A DNA stretch of 64,000 nucleotides from Rattus norvegicus (GCF_036323735.1 NC_086038.1:23468501-23532500); one strand, 5' to 3'. Positions 1 to 11,329 are shown, numbered from the stretch's first letter. Notes: a model not told the origin generated them from the sequence alone. Numbers and translations: made by a program.

Positions 1-200
1 TCTACTTTTTCTCTAACAGAGTTCTTCACGTCTTTCCTGAAGTCCTCCAGCATCATGATCAGATATAATTTTGAAACTAGATCTTTCTTTTCTGGTGTGT
101 TTGGATATTCAGTGTTTGCTTTGGTGGGAGAATTGGGCTCTGATGATGCCATGTAGTCTTGGTTTCTGTTGCTTGGGTTCCTGCGCTTGCCTCTCGCCAT
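1..200 (-). CDS. L1 ORF1 protein, N-terminal part only
   Basis: On the minus strand an ATG at 198-200 opens a frame beginning MARGKRRNPSNRNQDYMA and staying open for 66 codons to the window edge. It is nearly identical to the ORF1 start at 24886. In the L1 family ORF1 is the RNA-binding chaperone that coats L1 RNA in cytoplasmic particles. This segment is the disordered, basic N-terminus, ahead of the coiled coil. The start is supported by the identical start in the sense copy. Whether the rest of the ORF is intact cannot be seen. Confidence 0.8.
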   Translation of the reverse strand, partial: MARGKRRNPSNRNQDYMASSEPNSPTKANTEYPNTPEKKDLVSKLYLIMMLEDFRKDVKNSVREKV

Positions 201-783
201 CAGATTATCTCTAGTGTTACTTTGTTCTGCTATTTCTGACAGTGGCTAGACTGTCCTATAAGCCTGTGTGTCAGGAGTGCTGTAGACCTGTTTTCCTGTT
301 TTCTTTCAGCCAGTTATGGGGACAGAGTGTTCTGCTTTTGGGCGTGTAGTTTTTCCTATCTACAGGTCTTCAACTGTTCCTGTGGGCCTGTGTCTTGAGT
401 TCACCAGGCAGGTCACTTGCAGCAGAAAAGTTGGTCTTACCTGTGGTTCCGAGGCTCAAGTTTGCTTGTGGGGTGCTGCCTACGAGCTCTCTGCGGTGGC
501 AGCAACCAGGAAGATCTGCGCCACCCTTTCTGGGAGCTTCAGTGCACCAGGTTTCCAGATGGCGTTTGGTGTTTTCCTCTGGAATCAGTAATGTGTGCAG
601 AGTGCAGTCTCTTCTGGTTTCCCAGGCGTGTCTGCCTCTCTGAAGGTTTAGCTTTCCCTCCCATGGGATTTGGGTGCAGAGAACTGTTTATCTGGTAGGT
701 CCCTTCTGGTTCTGGCGGTGTCTCAGACGCAGCGGTCCTGCTGCTCCTGGGCCCTCCTCTACGGGAACCCAGAGGCCGTATAT
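201..783 (-). promoter_or_regulatory. L1 5'UTR promoter region, antisense copy
   Basis: This is the GC-rich L1 5'UTR, containing one promoter monomer plus part of a second. It is homologous to 24302-24885. Rodent L1 5'UTRs are built of tandem monomers with promoter activity; that is family knowledge, and activity here is unknown. Read on the plus strand, the region carries an open frame starting at 395 that is similar to one antisense to the 5'UTR of the sense L1. Confidence 0.75.
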
Positions 784-1630
784 AGTTTTAATTTTTAAAA
801 ATCAATTGTATTGAGACATGTTCCCTATACTCTAAGATGAAACGAGTTCAAATATGCATATATTCAAATATCCAGTATGATATTCCCATCACTTTAAAAT
901 GTTTCTCTCTTCCCCCAACTAGGAATTTTTTTTCTGACAAGGACCCAGATAACCACATTGTATCTTTGTGTTCCTATAACTTAGATTTATATATTGTACA
1001 CTTTTGCGTGAATGGAATTCTATAGCAGGTGCCTTTGGAGCCCATCATCTTCCTCTAAGGATGTGTGGACCACTTATGCCACCTGCGGGATTCAGTGATC
1101 CAGTCTGTGTTATTTTGAGCGGAGTGCTATAATCTGGATATATCACCATTAACTTTTCAGTCTCTGCTTATCATTCATTTAACTGCCGTTGGTCTGGAGT
1201 TGAATATGTTTGAGGGTTATAACAAATAAGTATTAAGTATTTATAATAAACTGACTGCTACTTAAAATTTAGTTATTTTCCTTGTGCTGCTGGGTGAGCT
1301 TTTATCTAGGACTGAAGTTCCTGGGTTGTATGGAAAAAGTCCATTAAAACAATAGTGAAAATCAAAGTGTTTTCCCAAAGTGGTTCTATCATTTGACATT
1401 TTCTCCAGAAATGCAGAAGAATTCCAGTTGTCCTACGCCCTTATCAATATTTACTACTACAAGTTTGTCCGGGCTAGTGGGTATGCAGTATCATATTACC
1501 ATATTTAGTTAGAATTTCTTTTCTTAATAATAAGGTTAAATATAATTTCCTGTGTTTGTCTACTTAGCTTTTTAAAAGAAATATCTGCCTTTAAAAGTTT
1601 GTTCACATTTTTATTAGAGTTTCAGTTTTG
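784..1630 (-). mobile_element. Ancient L1 (L1M-like) ORF2/3' relic, antisense
   Basis: The plus strand carries weak but ordered similarity to the complement of old mammalian L1 3' regions. The landmarks are a TTGTATTGAGACATG stretch near 806, a TGAATGGAAT stretch near 1010, a CCCAAAGTGGTTCTATCATT stretch near 1375 and GCTAGTGGGTATGCAGTA near 1475. Order and spacing fit the L1 ORF2 C-terminus and 3' end. No reading frame survives. The assignment is by eye, and the subfamily is unresolved. Confidence 0.45.
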
Positions 1631-2424
1631 TTGAGTTAATATCTTCAAAGACTCTGCATAATTTTTATTAAAAATACATTATATTACATACAATAAAATG
1701 GTATATCAAATGTGTCTTAAATATATTATTAAATATTTATTTTATATAATTAAATATTATATAAATAAATAATATATAATTCAAGATAATTATGTAGTTT
1801 ATAAATAATAGTGATTACTTTACAGTCTGTACCAAATTTTGACCTTCTAATCAATTCCTTTTGAGGCACACAATTTTACTTACTCATATTTATCCCAAGT
1901 TTTATATAAAACTCATATAATTCCAAGTATTATATAAATAGTTATTGACTTTTCAAGCGTTTTGACCACATCAATTAAGTCAATGGCTATCAAAACCAGT
2001 CCTTCTTCAGCTACAGCCATATGCTGAGCAATAAATAATTCAGCAGAATTCCATTTTCCCCAAGTCATGTGTCTGGGAAAGGCAGACAGGTAACCACAGC
2101 TCTCACTGTCAAGAAATAGGGAAAGTGGGAAGAAGAGACCGAGGTGAAGAGATCGGAAATTAAATGGAGAAATTCACCCTAGACAAGGCCAATCCACAGG
2201 CAAGGGCATCCCAGGAGACACCATTTTCCTCAGCATCTTCCCAGGTTTGGGCAGTGACAGGGAACTGAGATCATGGGATAGGGAGGAAGTCAATTCAGAG
2301 TCAGTCATTAGTCTTTTTTTATATATATATGAAAAAGAATTGCTACAAAAATTATAATAGAAACACATTAGAGAATGCATGCAATGGTGATGCCATTCTC
2401 TTACTAAACGTAAAGTTTTTTCTA
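1631..2424. other. Unassigned AT-rich sequence
   Basis: Positions 1640-1960 are AT-rich with many ATATAAT-like words; 1960-2424 look like unique sequence. I see no gene, SINE or LTR boundary. Confidence 0.5.
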
Positions 2425-2712
2425 TTATATATATTTTAATTTTATTTTTCTTGGATATTTTATGTATTTACATTTTAAATGTTATCCCCTTTACCCCTCT
2501 TCCCTACTCCTGCCCCCTCCCCCTGCTTCTATGAGGATGCTCCCACTCCCACACACCCACTCCTACCTCAATGCCCTGGAATTCCCCTACACTGAGGAAA
2601 TAAGCCTTCACAAGACCTATTGATGCTGGACAATGCTATCCTCTGCTACATATGTGGCTGGAGTCATTATTCTTGATCCCTCTTGCCAAGCCAGCACTAT
2701 TGTCAGAATGTT
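2425..2712 (-). mobile_element. Old rodent Lx-type L1 3'UTR, antisense
   Basis: The plus strand reads as the complement of a rodent L1 3' end: a polypyrimidine block (CCCCTCCCCCTGCTTCTATG at about 2516), then the diagnostic CTCTGCTACATATGTGGCTGGAG near 2641. These are Lx-family 3'UTR landmarks. The copy is diverged and 5'-truncated, with no visible TSD. Confidence 0.75.
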
Positions 2713-3011
2713 TGTTTTCTTGTAGTTCCAGAGTCTCCCTTCCCCTTCCAATAAAATAAGAGCAGCTTCTAATTCTGTGTTATGTCACATTATTCATCCC
2801 AGCTCTTGTTCATGCCACTGTAAATTACCCCATATTACATTAATTCAGAACCTCTCAATTTCAACAAGCCATCTGTTTCCATTTAGAGCCAGACTGACAC
2901 ACTCACAAAAACATATACATGTACACACAAGCACACCCATAACCATAGTGATACCATGGCATGATGTCAAACTTATTTCTGGCTTGACCTTCTTTCCAAG
3001 TACAGGTGAAA

Positions 3012-3166
3012 TTATATATATATATATATATGTATATTATATATATCATATATATAAAAATATATATAACACCATGTAACAGTGGAATATATATGTAAAA
3101 AATATATATAATATTATATAATATAATATAATATATATATATATAATCCACTGTTACATGGTGTTA
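3012..3166. repeat. AT-rich palindromic repeat
   Basis: An alternating TA tract (3012-3066) is followed by a perfect 20-base inverted repeat: arm TAACACCATGTAACAGTGGA at 3067-3086 and its exact reverse complement at 3147-3166. The 60-base spacer is almost purely A and T and is largely self-complementary. The unit could extrude as a cruciform or fold as a long hairpin in RNA. Confidence 0.85.
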
Positions 3167-3902
3167 AATACAATCCTCAGTATCTTAGTCTTGAAAAAAA
3201 AAGTCTGTTCCTTATGCTTAACTGAATTTGGTGTCAACAATCATGTATTTATTTACCCTGAAGCATAATTATCCAGAAAGATCTTATTTAAACCATTTTC
3301 ATTCAAATATGTAGCATGACTTTGGGTGTTGAGGTGTAGTAAAATGGCTTTAAGAACCACCATGTCCCAATACTCCAGGATCAATGTTGTATGTGAGTTA
3401 TCCCCCTTAATCTCTTAACAATCCTGTAAGACACTTCTTAGTTCAAGTGAATAAACTTGAGAGATTGGAGGTTGGTAATTTTCCCAGCTTCTCAGGAGAG
3501 AACTCTGAATTCTCACTGTGAGTTTGATTATGGTATTTACTATGGAATCCCCACTATCTTAGGTCTCTGACTTCTTAGTGCCTAAAGCTCAGGGGGGATG
3601 ATAGACATTATTATGCCAGCAGTTATGCTGATTATACCACTGGCTGATCTAGGGGTAAAGATTCAAATGCAGTGTTTGAATAGAGGGTTCAACAAGTGTT
3701 TCGAAGTGAGAATCGAAAGCTACACAAGTTTAAGATGAAGACTGAAGGCTCTGTAGATATTTATCAGGTGAAAGAATAGAAGAATATTTCTCACAGAAAG
3801 AGGTCATATCCAGAACAACTGTAGAAAGCAACTCCAGACCTGTGAGTCCATTGCACCAGGAAACCTTCATGAACCCCATTAAAAAGACCAAGGAACCAAA
3901 TC
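3167..3902. other. Unique sequence, nothing recognised
   Basis: This is non-repetitive, moderately AT-rich DNA. No frame longer than about 60 codons looks coding, and no repeat family is recognised. Confidence 0.5.
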
Positions 3903-4345
3903 TGATGCAATTGCATTAGGGTTTCTTTATTCAAGTTTGAGCTTGAGCCAAACCACAGTCTCTAATGAAGGAGAATAGGAGGAGGGCCCGGAGTCTAGTC
4001 AGGAAAGCATTTATAGGGGCAAGAAGGGAGTATCTTGTCTGGTACACATTTGATTGGGCGACCATTATAGACTTTAACATAATTGGCTGGTGGTGGGAGC
4101 CAACCCATAAACGTAACTTCTGTTTTCCTTATGACTGGTGGTTGTGAGGAAGTGCAGTGTCAGGGGTGGTCTTGTAAGCTGGGAGCGCAGATTTGTTGGG
4201 GAATAACCTGAAAACTGGTGCTAGTCACAGGTCTTGTTGCAGGGTAACCTGGAAGCTGGCGCTAGTTACCAGCCTGTTAGTTAACTTAAGTTCAACCTTA
4301 CGTCAGGTTTTCTAAGATGGCGTCTAAAGCCAAAAGATCTGGTCT
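3903..4345 (-). mobile_element. Putative solitary LTR, antisense
   Basis: On the minus strand the block has LTR-like order: a YY1-type GCCATCTT near 4316, a GC-richer body with repeated CTGGTGCTAG / CTGGCGCTAG words (4214 and 4256 region on the plus strand), and GAATAAAG (complement of CTTTATTC near 3925) close to the far end. No clear TSD was found and the family is not identified. It could be another kind of interspersed repeat. Confidence 0.35.
3965..4147 (+). other. Short open frame within the putative LTR
   Basis: This is a 60-codon frame inside the LTR-like block. It has no recognisable domain and no flanking coding context. It is listed only to record that it was considered; I regard it as non-coding. 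Confidence 0.1.
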
Positions 4346-4351
4346 CTTGGA

Positions 4352-4533
4352 TCATGACCGTTTTAGAGAATGCATATCAGATATCCCATATATTGAATAT
4401 TTATATCACAATTCAAAACAGTAGTAAAATCACAGTTATGATATATTAATGAAATAATTTCATGTTGGCAGTCACTAGAACAAGAGGAACTATATTAGTG
4501 CTGTAGCATTGGGGAGGTTGAACACTAGAATAT
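4352..4533 (+). mobile_element. URR1-like hAT-Charlie DNA transposon fragment
   Basis: The sequence CAGTAGTAAAATCACAGTTA (about 4419) and the following GTCACTAGAACAAGAGGAAC and GGTTGAACACTAG (about 4518) match the layout of the rodent URR1 non-autonomous hAT element. The second copy at 51728-51902 has the same order of words. The copy is degenerate and the left terminal repeat is not clear. Confidence 0.65.
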
Positions 4534-4898
4534 GAACTTGGCAAACTCCATGAAACCACAAAAGGAATTCAGTGTCCAGATTATTAACTCTATGATTACC
4601 TAAATCTTAGTTGGGTTTCAACCTTATAGGCAATGGGAATCTTCATTGGGAATGGAATAATGCTATGGGTTTAAGACTGAGAGCCCACAAGTGGGAAGTC
4701 TTATCAGTACACCTCAACAGAGCTTTGAATCAGTTTGCCTTTGCTCCCATAACACAGCGTTGCAAGCTAGGTAATACAAACTGAACACTTGGTATCCTCC
4801 TGTGCTGGAATTTGGGAGTCTGGAAACAAGGTGGTTCAGAGTTCCCTGAGGATTATGCAGAAGAATCTGCCCTCTACTTGACTTTGCAGTCATTGGTA
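4534..4898. other. Unique sequence, nothing recognised
   Basis: No gene, repeat or regulatory element is recognised between the URR1 fragment and the T-rich tract. Confidence 0.5.
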
Positions 4899-4980
4899 TG
4901 TTTTTTTTTATTTCTTTTTTGTTGTTGTTGTTGCTGTTGGTTTGTTTTTCTGGTTTTTGTTTTTTGGTTTTTTTTTTTGA
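4899..4980. repeat. T-rich low-complexity tract
   Basis: A run of poly-T blocks is interrupted by (TTG)n and GG. It could be the tail of a lost antisense retroelement, but no element body adjoins it. Confidence 0.8.
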
Positions 4981-5025
4981 AGCTTGCACCTCACATATTA
5001 TTCTTTCATGGTGTTTGTATGCCTG

Positions 5026-5116
5026 AATCTCTCTGTCTCTCAGCTCTCTGTCTCTGTCTTTCTGCCTCTCTGTCAGTCTCTCTTTGTCTCTCTGTGTGTC
5101 TCTGTCTCTCTCAGAC
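5026..5116. repeat. (CTCTGT)n / (CTGT)n microsatellite
   Basis: This is a degenerate CT/CTGT repeat of about 90 bases. Its minus strand gives a long Arg/Asp/Glu-rich open frame that is purely a by-product of the repeat. Confidence 0.85.
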
Positions 5117-6071
5117 AAAAGTCTTACTGTATTATTATATTAGGATATTACCCTACCAGAGTACTTTCTTTGATGAAACAATTTCTAAATAAGCATAAAG
5201 CATGATGCATTTTTGGACATCTATTCAAACAGAAAATATAAGGAGGCTATAATTTAATCTACAGCAAGATTATGATACTTATCACATCTATCTCAGTCTA
5301 ATATACTGAACAGAGTTGCAATCAGTAACCTGCACCAGGTACCCCTCATCAGGCATCCCACACCAGGCCCCATACACCAGACATCCAACACTAGGCATCC
5401 TGTATCAGTTCCAGAAATGGACAGCAGCCATCACCTTTTGTAATATCATAACAAATGTAGCAGTTAAATTTGATACATCTGCTCTCGAGAGGAATGTATG
5501 GACATTGACAAGAAGTTATAAGGAATTAAAGATCATTAGATCTCATAAATGAATCAAAAAAAAGATCTCTCAGTTAGGAGTAGAAGGATGGAGGACTAAA
5601 TTTGAAGACAAAGCAAAGATGTGCGCCCTATGTCTGCGCCCCTTTCTCTGGGAAGAAGTGATGCCAAAGCACTGAATATACAGGCAGAAAATTTGTTTCC
5701 ACTCTCTTATTCTTCATTTCTTCCAATAATTTCATCTTTCCTTTTTCTTAAAACCAAATTGCTTTGAAGAAGACAAGAACCCAGCAGGCCTTTTGTGTTT
5801 GTATTTTATATCCATAGCCTGTCAGTCAGCACGAAGTCGGGGATCAAAAGAGTCAAGAGTCTAGGTAAAACCCTCTGACTTATGTTTTCCACAAAAGGAT
5901 AATTGACCCTCTCTATAATTCTGCTCATATATCTTATACAGGAAAGTAATAAGGGCTTTGAAAACACAAGACATTCAAAAGAAAAATACCTGTTGTGTCT
6001 CTAATAGTTAAAAGCACATTGATAGCATTGAGAGCCATTTAATCTAAGCCTTAAAGCAAAATATGCCTCTT
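5117..6071. other. Mostly unique sequence with a short degenerate tandem repeat
   Basis: Positions 5333-5407 hold about five degenerate copies of a 14-16 base CACCAGGCATCC-like unit. The rest (to the B2 SINE) is unremarkable unique DNA with no coding signal. Confidence 0.5.
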
Positions 6072-6303
6072 GAGACTGGAGAGAGAGTCCAGAGGTTAAG
6101 AGTGGTAGCTGCTCTTTTAGAGCAGACAGGTTTGACTCCCAGCCCCAACACTGAGGCTCAGGACAGACAGTCTATCAATCTAGCCCCAGGAAGTCTGTTC
6201 CTTTCATCTGGTCTCTACTTGCTCCTGGCATGAGACTGGTGTGCGTGCATACATACAGGCAAAACATCTACACTAATAAAATAAAAATGAGTAAGAAAGA
6301 AAA
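6072..6303 (+). mobile_element. B2 SINE
   Basis: The head GAGACTGGAGAGAGAGTCC with AGAGGTTAAGAGTGGTAGC is the tRNA-derived B2 promoter region (A-box and B-box like, the latter GTTTGACTCCC near 6131). It is followed by the B2 body and an A-rich tail with AATAAAATAAAAATGAG near 6280. RNA polymerase III transcribes this family. The copy is diverged. Confidence 0.8.
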
Positions 6304-6371
6304 AACCTTCTAAAAATCGCATTCCTCATTTTTCCCATAGTATGTGAAAATACCTGTTAAGAGGTATAATG

Positions 6372-6816
6372 CCATCATTAAACCACTGAACTGAGAACGG
6401 GACCCCCCGTTGAAGGAATCAGAGAAAGGACTGAAAGAGCTTGAAGGGGCTCGAGACCCCATATGTACAACAATGCCAAGCAACCAGAGCTTCCAGGGAC
6501 TAAGCCACTACCCAAAGACTATACATGGACTGACCCTGGGCTCCAACCGCGTAGGTAGCAATGAATAGCCGAGTAAGAGCACCAGTGGAAGGGGAAGCCC
6601 TGGGTCCTGCCAAGACTGAACCCCCAGTGAACTAGACTATGGGGGGAGGGCGGCAATGGGGGGAGGGTTGGGAGGGGAACACCCATAAGGAAGGGGAGGG
6701 GGGAGGGGGATGTTTGCCCGGATACCGGGAAAGGGAATAACACTCGAAATGTAAATAAGAAATACCCAAGTTAATAAAGATGAAAAGGAACAAACAAACA
6801 AACAAAAGAAAGAAAA
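6372..6816 (+). mobile_element. 5'-truncated young L1, 3'UTR only, with TSD
   Basis: The body from AACCACTGAACTGAGAAC (6380) matches the 3'UTR of the L1s at 30270-30660 and 33227-33620, including the G-rich polypurine block (6642-6713) and CGAAATGTAAATAAGAAAT before an A-rich tail. A perfect 13-base TSD, AAGAGGTATAATG, flanks it at 6359-6371 and 6817-6829. The upstream junction reads TT|AAGA, a normal L1 endonuclease target. About eight bases at the 5' junction (6372-6379) do not match L1 and may be untemplated. Confidence 0.93.
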
Positions 6817-6829
6817 AAGAGGTATAATG

Positions 6830-9800
6830 AATGACATAATAAGAATTCTGATGATTTCCCTGGGATTTTCATGTCTATTGTCTCTCAGGATATTTTCTAT
6901 TCCCTATGCAATGCAGGAGTCAAAATAAGTAGGAAGTATAACTCATAATTACATAAAATACATATAGCTAATATCATACAATTAAGATAACAATTAATTA
7001 GAAAAATAGCCATACATTCAAGTTTAAGGCAGGAATTAGGACAATTGTCATTAAAACCCACATTAGTATACGCAGCATAACCTAGGATCCTATTTGGAGT
7101 TGAAACCCATGTTCCACATCCTTCAAGTACTTCTAGCAGCTGTAAGAAATGGCAAAGTTGGTGTTTCTGGAATTGAGGATTTGGCTGATAGAAAAACAGT
7201 ACAAAAATTAATTTAGTGAAGTCACATGGTGTCTCGAACAGATAATGTGTATGGACGTCAGTGATTTCTTGCACTGCATAAATCTTATTAAGTTTTATTC
7301 TAATTGTGTCCTTCAAAATTGCTAAGTGATTCAAAAGATATGTAAAAGTTTATACCAAAGGAGAGGGAAACATAATTGAACAGTAGTAAAGGAGGATAAT
7401 TTCTCTTGTGGCTCCAACCAATATAAATGACTTTCCACAATGACTAACTTATGTATTCAAAAGCTGGACCAACACAACGTACAAAATAACATTACAGGAG
7501 GAGCGGAATGATACAGACAGTGCCTTGCTCCACAGGAAGTTCTGCAGTGGCCCTGGGAGCTGGAATGATAAGAGAAAATTTCATGAACATTTTTCTTCTG
7601 TTGCTTCACAAGTAGTAGTACTTCTTATTGATATATTTTCCTTTAAAATAATTTGAACTAAATATTTATTTTAAGGACTTTTTTGTCTTTTGTTTTTCAT
7701 CCCCCACCCCAAAAAATGGGTTTTAAAAGAACAGCAGAAGATGACAGGTGTCATCTAGGAGCGTCACGTGTACGTCAGCAGAAGCCACAGTTGAGTGAGT
7801 TGAATTCAGACAGCTGACCTGAATCGTAAATGCCAATGTATCCTAACAAGTGCACAGCCTTGTATGCAGACCAGAGGTCCTCACTGCTAGGATTACCAAA
7901 TCACTTACAAATCTTTAAGGCTCCTTATGTTTCTTTAACCTAACGGTACTTATACCCAAGCATCTACAAATTCTTTGGTCTCCCTCCCTCTTGCTTTGCA
8001 TCTTGCTTCTCTCTGGACCCTATGGTTCCTCCCCTCTGGGCTTTCTCAGCTCTTTAACAGACCAGGTTGACACAATTGTGATTTTAGCTCTGCTTTTTTT
8101 CCCAATATCAGAACTTTTTAATTTCACAAGAGAAGTCCCTCTACCCTTGTCTCCACACAAATCCTTTCTACAATAAAGAAATCAGGAAATAAAAGCAAAG
8201 ATAAAACTTTTGTGTCTTATCTAAAACTAAATGGGGCTCACAAATTTTAACACTTCCTTTCTATATAAATGTGTACAATATCATCATACAGTGGGATCAT
8301 ACTCTTATAGATGGAAAGTTCTATAAGAAATCACACAAAGGAAGATTTCTGCTTTCAGTACATATGCACAGGGACTGTGTGGGCTTGACCACCTGCTTAG
8401 GTAGGAATGGAGTAAAAAGGGTTTGTAAACACCAAAGGAGAGCCCACCGCTAAAGTTGCTTCTTACGTTTATTTTTCCCAAAGTTAGCATCTTCATTAAC
8501 ATAGCTCGTCTTCTATAATTTGCCATCCCCGTCATAGAAGCAGGCTGGGAATAGGTAGGGGAACATGACAGACTAAGATTCTTCCATTTGCAGAAGCCCA
8601 CTAGCTTTTCCACCATCGAGGCAGTAAATAAAGTAAATGAAGTCTTCCTCTTCTGGCAAAAGGACCTATCATTAATAGAATCTGGCTCAGGTACCTACAC
8701 AAGATGAGTGCAGCAAATGCATTTCCTGGACCTTATTAAGGGACAGATGTTAGAGGAATAAAGTGGTGCTGTGGTCATCAGCCTGGAAGAAAGTTAAGCA
8801 CTCAAAGATAAGAAAAGCCCCAAGCCACTCCTGTTGCCTGAGGATAAAAAATCTAGTGTTTTTCTGTATGTATAATTCTAAATATTTAATTTCATATCCA
8901 GGGAAGGAGATAGGAACTTCAGCTTGAAAAGAATCCTGATCTAAGGATTACACCCCATGAAGTTCCATGATAACTCTCTGTACCACTTTAGAGACTTAGC
9001 ATCCTAGACTGAAACGGGGAAGAACGGTGTAATGAATGTTATTCACAAGAGCACACTATCCTGATGAAGCCCCTGAATTGCTGGACAAGGACTTTCAGAA
9101 TCCTTTTTGGTCTTTCATTTAGGTGAAGTTTAAATAGGTAAACTTCTACGTATGGAATAAATGATCTAGAGTGGAGGGATGGAGGAAATATAAGGAGGAA
9201 GGAAATCATAGTACGATAGACATTGCAGTTCTGAAGATAAATAATAGAAATTTGCTTCAAATTGAAATTTGTTGGCTAGAAAAATATCTGATGCTAACTT
9301 TTCTGTAAAGGTTGTTGATAAGGGGGTAATAATTCCTCATGTTACAAAGTCGATAGGTAACATGTGCAAATAAATATTCATCTACCTTATAATCTTAAAT
9401 ATATAAATTATAATGATAAATGCATCCTATGTTTATTAGACACATGCTTTTCTAAGTGAGAATAGAACATTAGAGTATGATTTAAAAAATGGACTGTTAT
9501 TGTAACTCTTAAAAAACAAAGTGTCTGCAGGTTGAAAGGATTTTAAATCAAGAGGGAAAGAATATAAAAGTTAAGTTAAAAGTACTTTTATCAAGAATTT
9601 TGAAGAATGTTTGGACAGTGTGCAACTAATCTTAAAAGTAAATTTTATCAATGATGGGGATCCAAGCAGCTCATATGTCTCTGTGATAAGACAGTAGGAA
9701 GATGACAAAATGTGGAAGAATAAGACACAGGTTGCGTTTGTGCATATAAATGTGGTACCTCGAGCTCCTCTGACAGCACATATGTAGCTAAAAATACATG

Positions 9801-10195
9801 CACACATCTAAAGATGCTAAGCGTTTCTGCCGCCATATGCAGACGCAGCACACTTGCATCAAAGTTAATTGATGTGTTAGCACTCCAGAAATAAGAACCA
9901 GATTTTAAAAACGTATCTACCTTATGCATTTCCCACTTTGGGGGCTTCAAGAATGTACCGTGCCATTTATCTCTTTAAGCAATTCCTACTCAGAAGAATA
10001 GACTGTTTGACTTGACAATTACCTTAAATTGCATTGACTTACAACTTTCCAGCCTTGTACATATAAGCCTTTGCATAAGGGGAACATTATTTTTTTAGAA
10101 TGTGCTATCCAGAAAAAGAAATACTGCTATCAATAGTCCTGAATACTGAATAATACCTCTTTTACTATTTGAAAAAACTACTGTTCTTAATACAG
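6830..10195. other. Long unique stretch, nothing recognised
   Basis: About 3.4 kb contains no recognisable repeat or gene. The longest frame is on the minus strand (6897-7334, 145 codons). It has no domain I recognise, is rich in Leu/Ile/Cys as expected from AT-rich DNA, and lacks any supporting context. Confidence 0.5.
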
Positions 10196-10364
10196 AATAT
10201 ATAGATATAGATATAGATATAGATAGACAGATATAGACATAGATATAGATATAGATAGACAGACAGATGATAGATATAGATATAGATATAGATATAGATA
10301 TAGATATAGATATAGATATAGATGATATAGATATAGATAGATGGATGGATGGATGGATATATAC

Positions 10365-10422
<58 letters not shown>

Positions 10423-10446
10423 GGATGGATAGATGTAAATAGATAT
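10196..10446. repeat. Compound (GATATA)n/(GATA)n/(GGAT)n microsatellite
   Basis: About 250 bases contain blocks of (GATATA), (GACA), (GGAT) and (GATA) units, the purest being (GATA)n at 10368-10420. Long repeat-derived Tyr/Leu frames on the minus strand are artefacts. Confidence 0.95.
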
Positions 10447-10874
10447 ACACTTTTGGATGCAGCAATTACTAAACCTTTATTTGTGCAGGCATCAGTACGG
10501 TCTTAATGTTCTCCTTAGTCTGAGTAAACGAGGGTTCTCCCTGCTAGAATATCTCAGAGATAACTTCCTCTTACACAGCACTGACTACAGACAACTCACC
10601 AGTGTGGTTCTTTGTCCTTTGAGATCTAAACCTTCTCCATTTGTTGCTAATTGCACAGACCAGCATTGTCTTCTCCAAGAACCTGGAAGCCTATGCTAGT
10701 GAACAAAATCAAAGGAGTGAGCTGGACAGAACCTGAACATTCTGGTCTTTGTGGGAGGATGAGAGTCTAACTTGAATCCATGTGCATTAGCAAACACAGG
10801 GGTCCTAATCATCCACGATGTTCCCACTAGCTCAGCCCAAGTGCTTCAATTGATCATCTCATTTTGTTGTTATG
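10447..10874. other. Unique sequence, nothing recognised
   Basis: An 80-codon frame at 10457-10699 has no recognisable domain. I see no repeat and no evidence for an exon. Confidence 0.5.
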
Positions 10875-11000
10875 TCTTTTACTTTGAGTCTATAGCATAA
10901 TTACATCATTTACCCTTTCCCCATCTTCCCTTCCAACCCTCCCATATACCCCCTTTACTCTCTTCCCAATTCATGGCCTCTTTTTCAAAATTGTTATTAC
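10875..11000 (-). mobile_element. Probable old L1 (Lx-type) 3' fragment, antisense
   Basis: A pyrimidine-rich stretch of the type CCCTTTCCCC...CCCTCCCATATACCCC is followed by CAATTCATGGCCTCTTTTTC and TTGTTATTACATG, as in a widespread rodent L1-derived repeat. It is short and diverged, with no clear ends. Confidence 0.4.
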
Positions 11001-11329
11001 ATGGGTTATCTTTTCTTCCAAAGGGAGCAATGCTCAGTTTCTTTCCTATTTCAGTACTCCTGACAAACGCCTTCATTTCTTGTGTGTTTAAATCCATGGC
11101 ACAAAAATTCATTTGGCAATATTCACAAAGTATATTTTTTAATAAAAGTTTAGTTAGTGCTGCATAAGGGAAGTCTTGTTTGTTCTTTAACCTATTGCTT
11201 ATAATCTTATCATAATGAAAACATCTATTACTTGTCAATAGGCATCCCACCAAACAGGTCACTCTCAAAATCATGGAGAAAGACACATCTGGGTGTCAGC
11301 AGCATCTGGGAACATGAGTTTTGTTACTG
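11001..11329. other. Unique sequence, nothing recognised
   Basis: No repeat or coding signal is recognised. Confidence 0.45.

Larger units (their letters stand above)
1..783 (-). mobile_element. Young rat-type L1, 5' end, antisense, cut by window edge
   Basis: Read on the minus strand, this block matches the 5'UTR and ORF1 start of the sense L1 at 24300-25085 almost base for base, including the distance from the common truncation point to the ORF1 start codon (about 583 bases in both). The L1 similarity stops at about 776-783, next to AT-rich sequence, so the 5' end is truncated within the upstream promoter monomer. The 3' part of the element and any TSD lie to the left of the window. Confidence 0.88.

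Noticed and set aside
1740..1800. ATAT-rich stretch as an origin or matrix-attachment site
   Set aside because: AT-richness alone is no evidence.
4714..5118. Arg/Asp/Glu-rich frame on the minus strand that looks like an RS-domain protein
   Set aside because: It is the translation of the (CTCTGT)n microsatellite and adjoining T-rich tract; there are no domains and no splice context.
6897..7334. 145-codon minus-strand frame in unique sequence
   Set aside because: The longest frame outside retroelements, but it has no recognisable domain, its composition is biased as expected from AT-rich DNA, and there is no promoter or splice context. A protein search against rodents and a conservation track would be decisive.
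10187..10465. Tyr/Leu/Ile-rich 92-codon minus-strand frame
   Set aside because: It lies entirely within the (GATATA)n/(GATA)n microsatellite.
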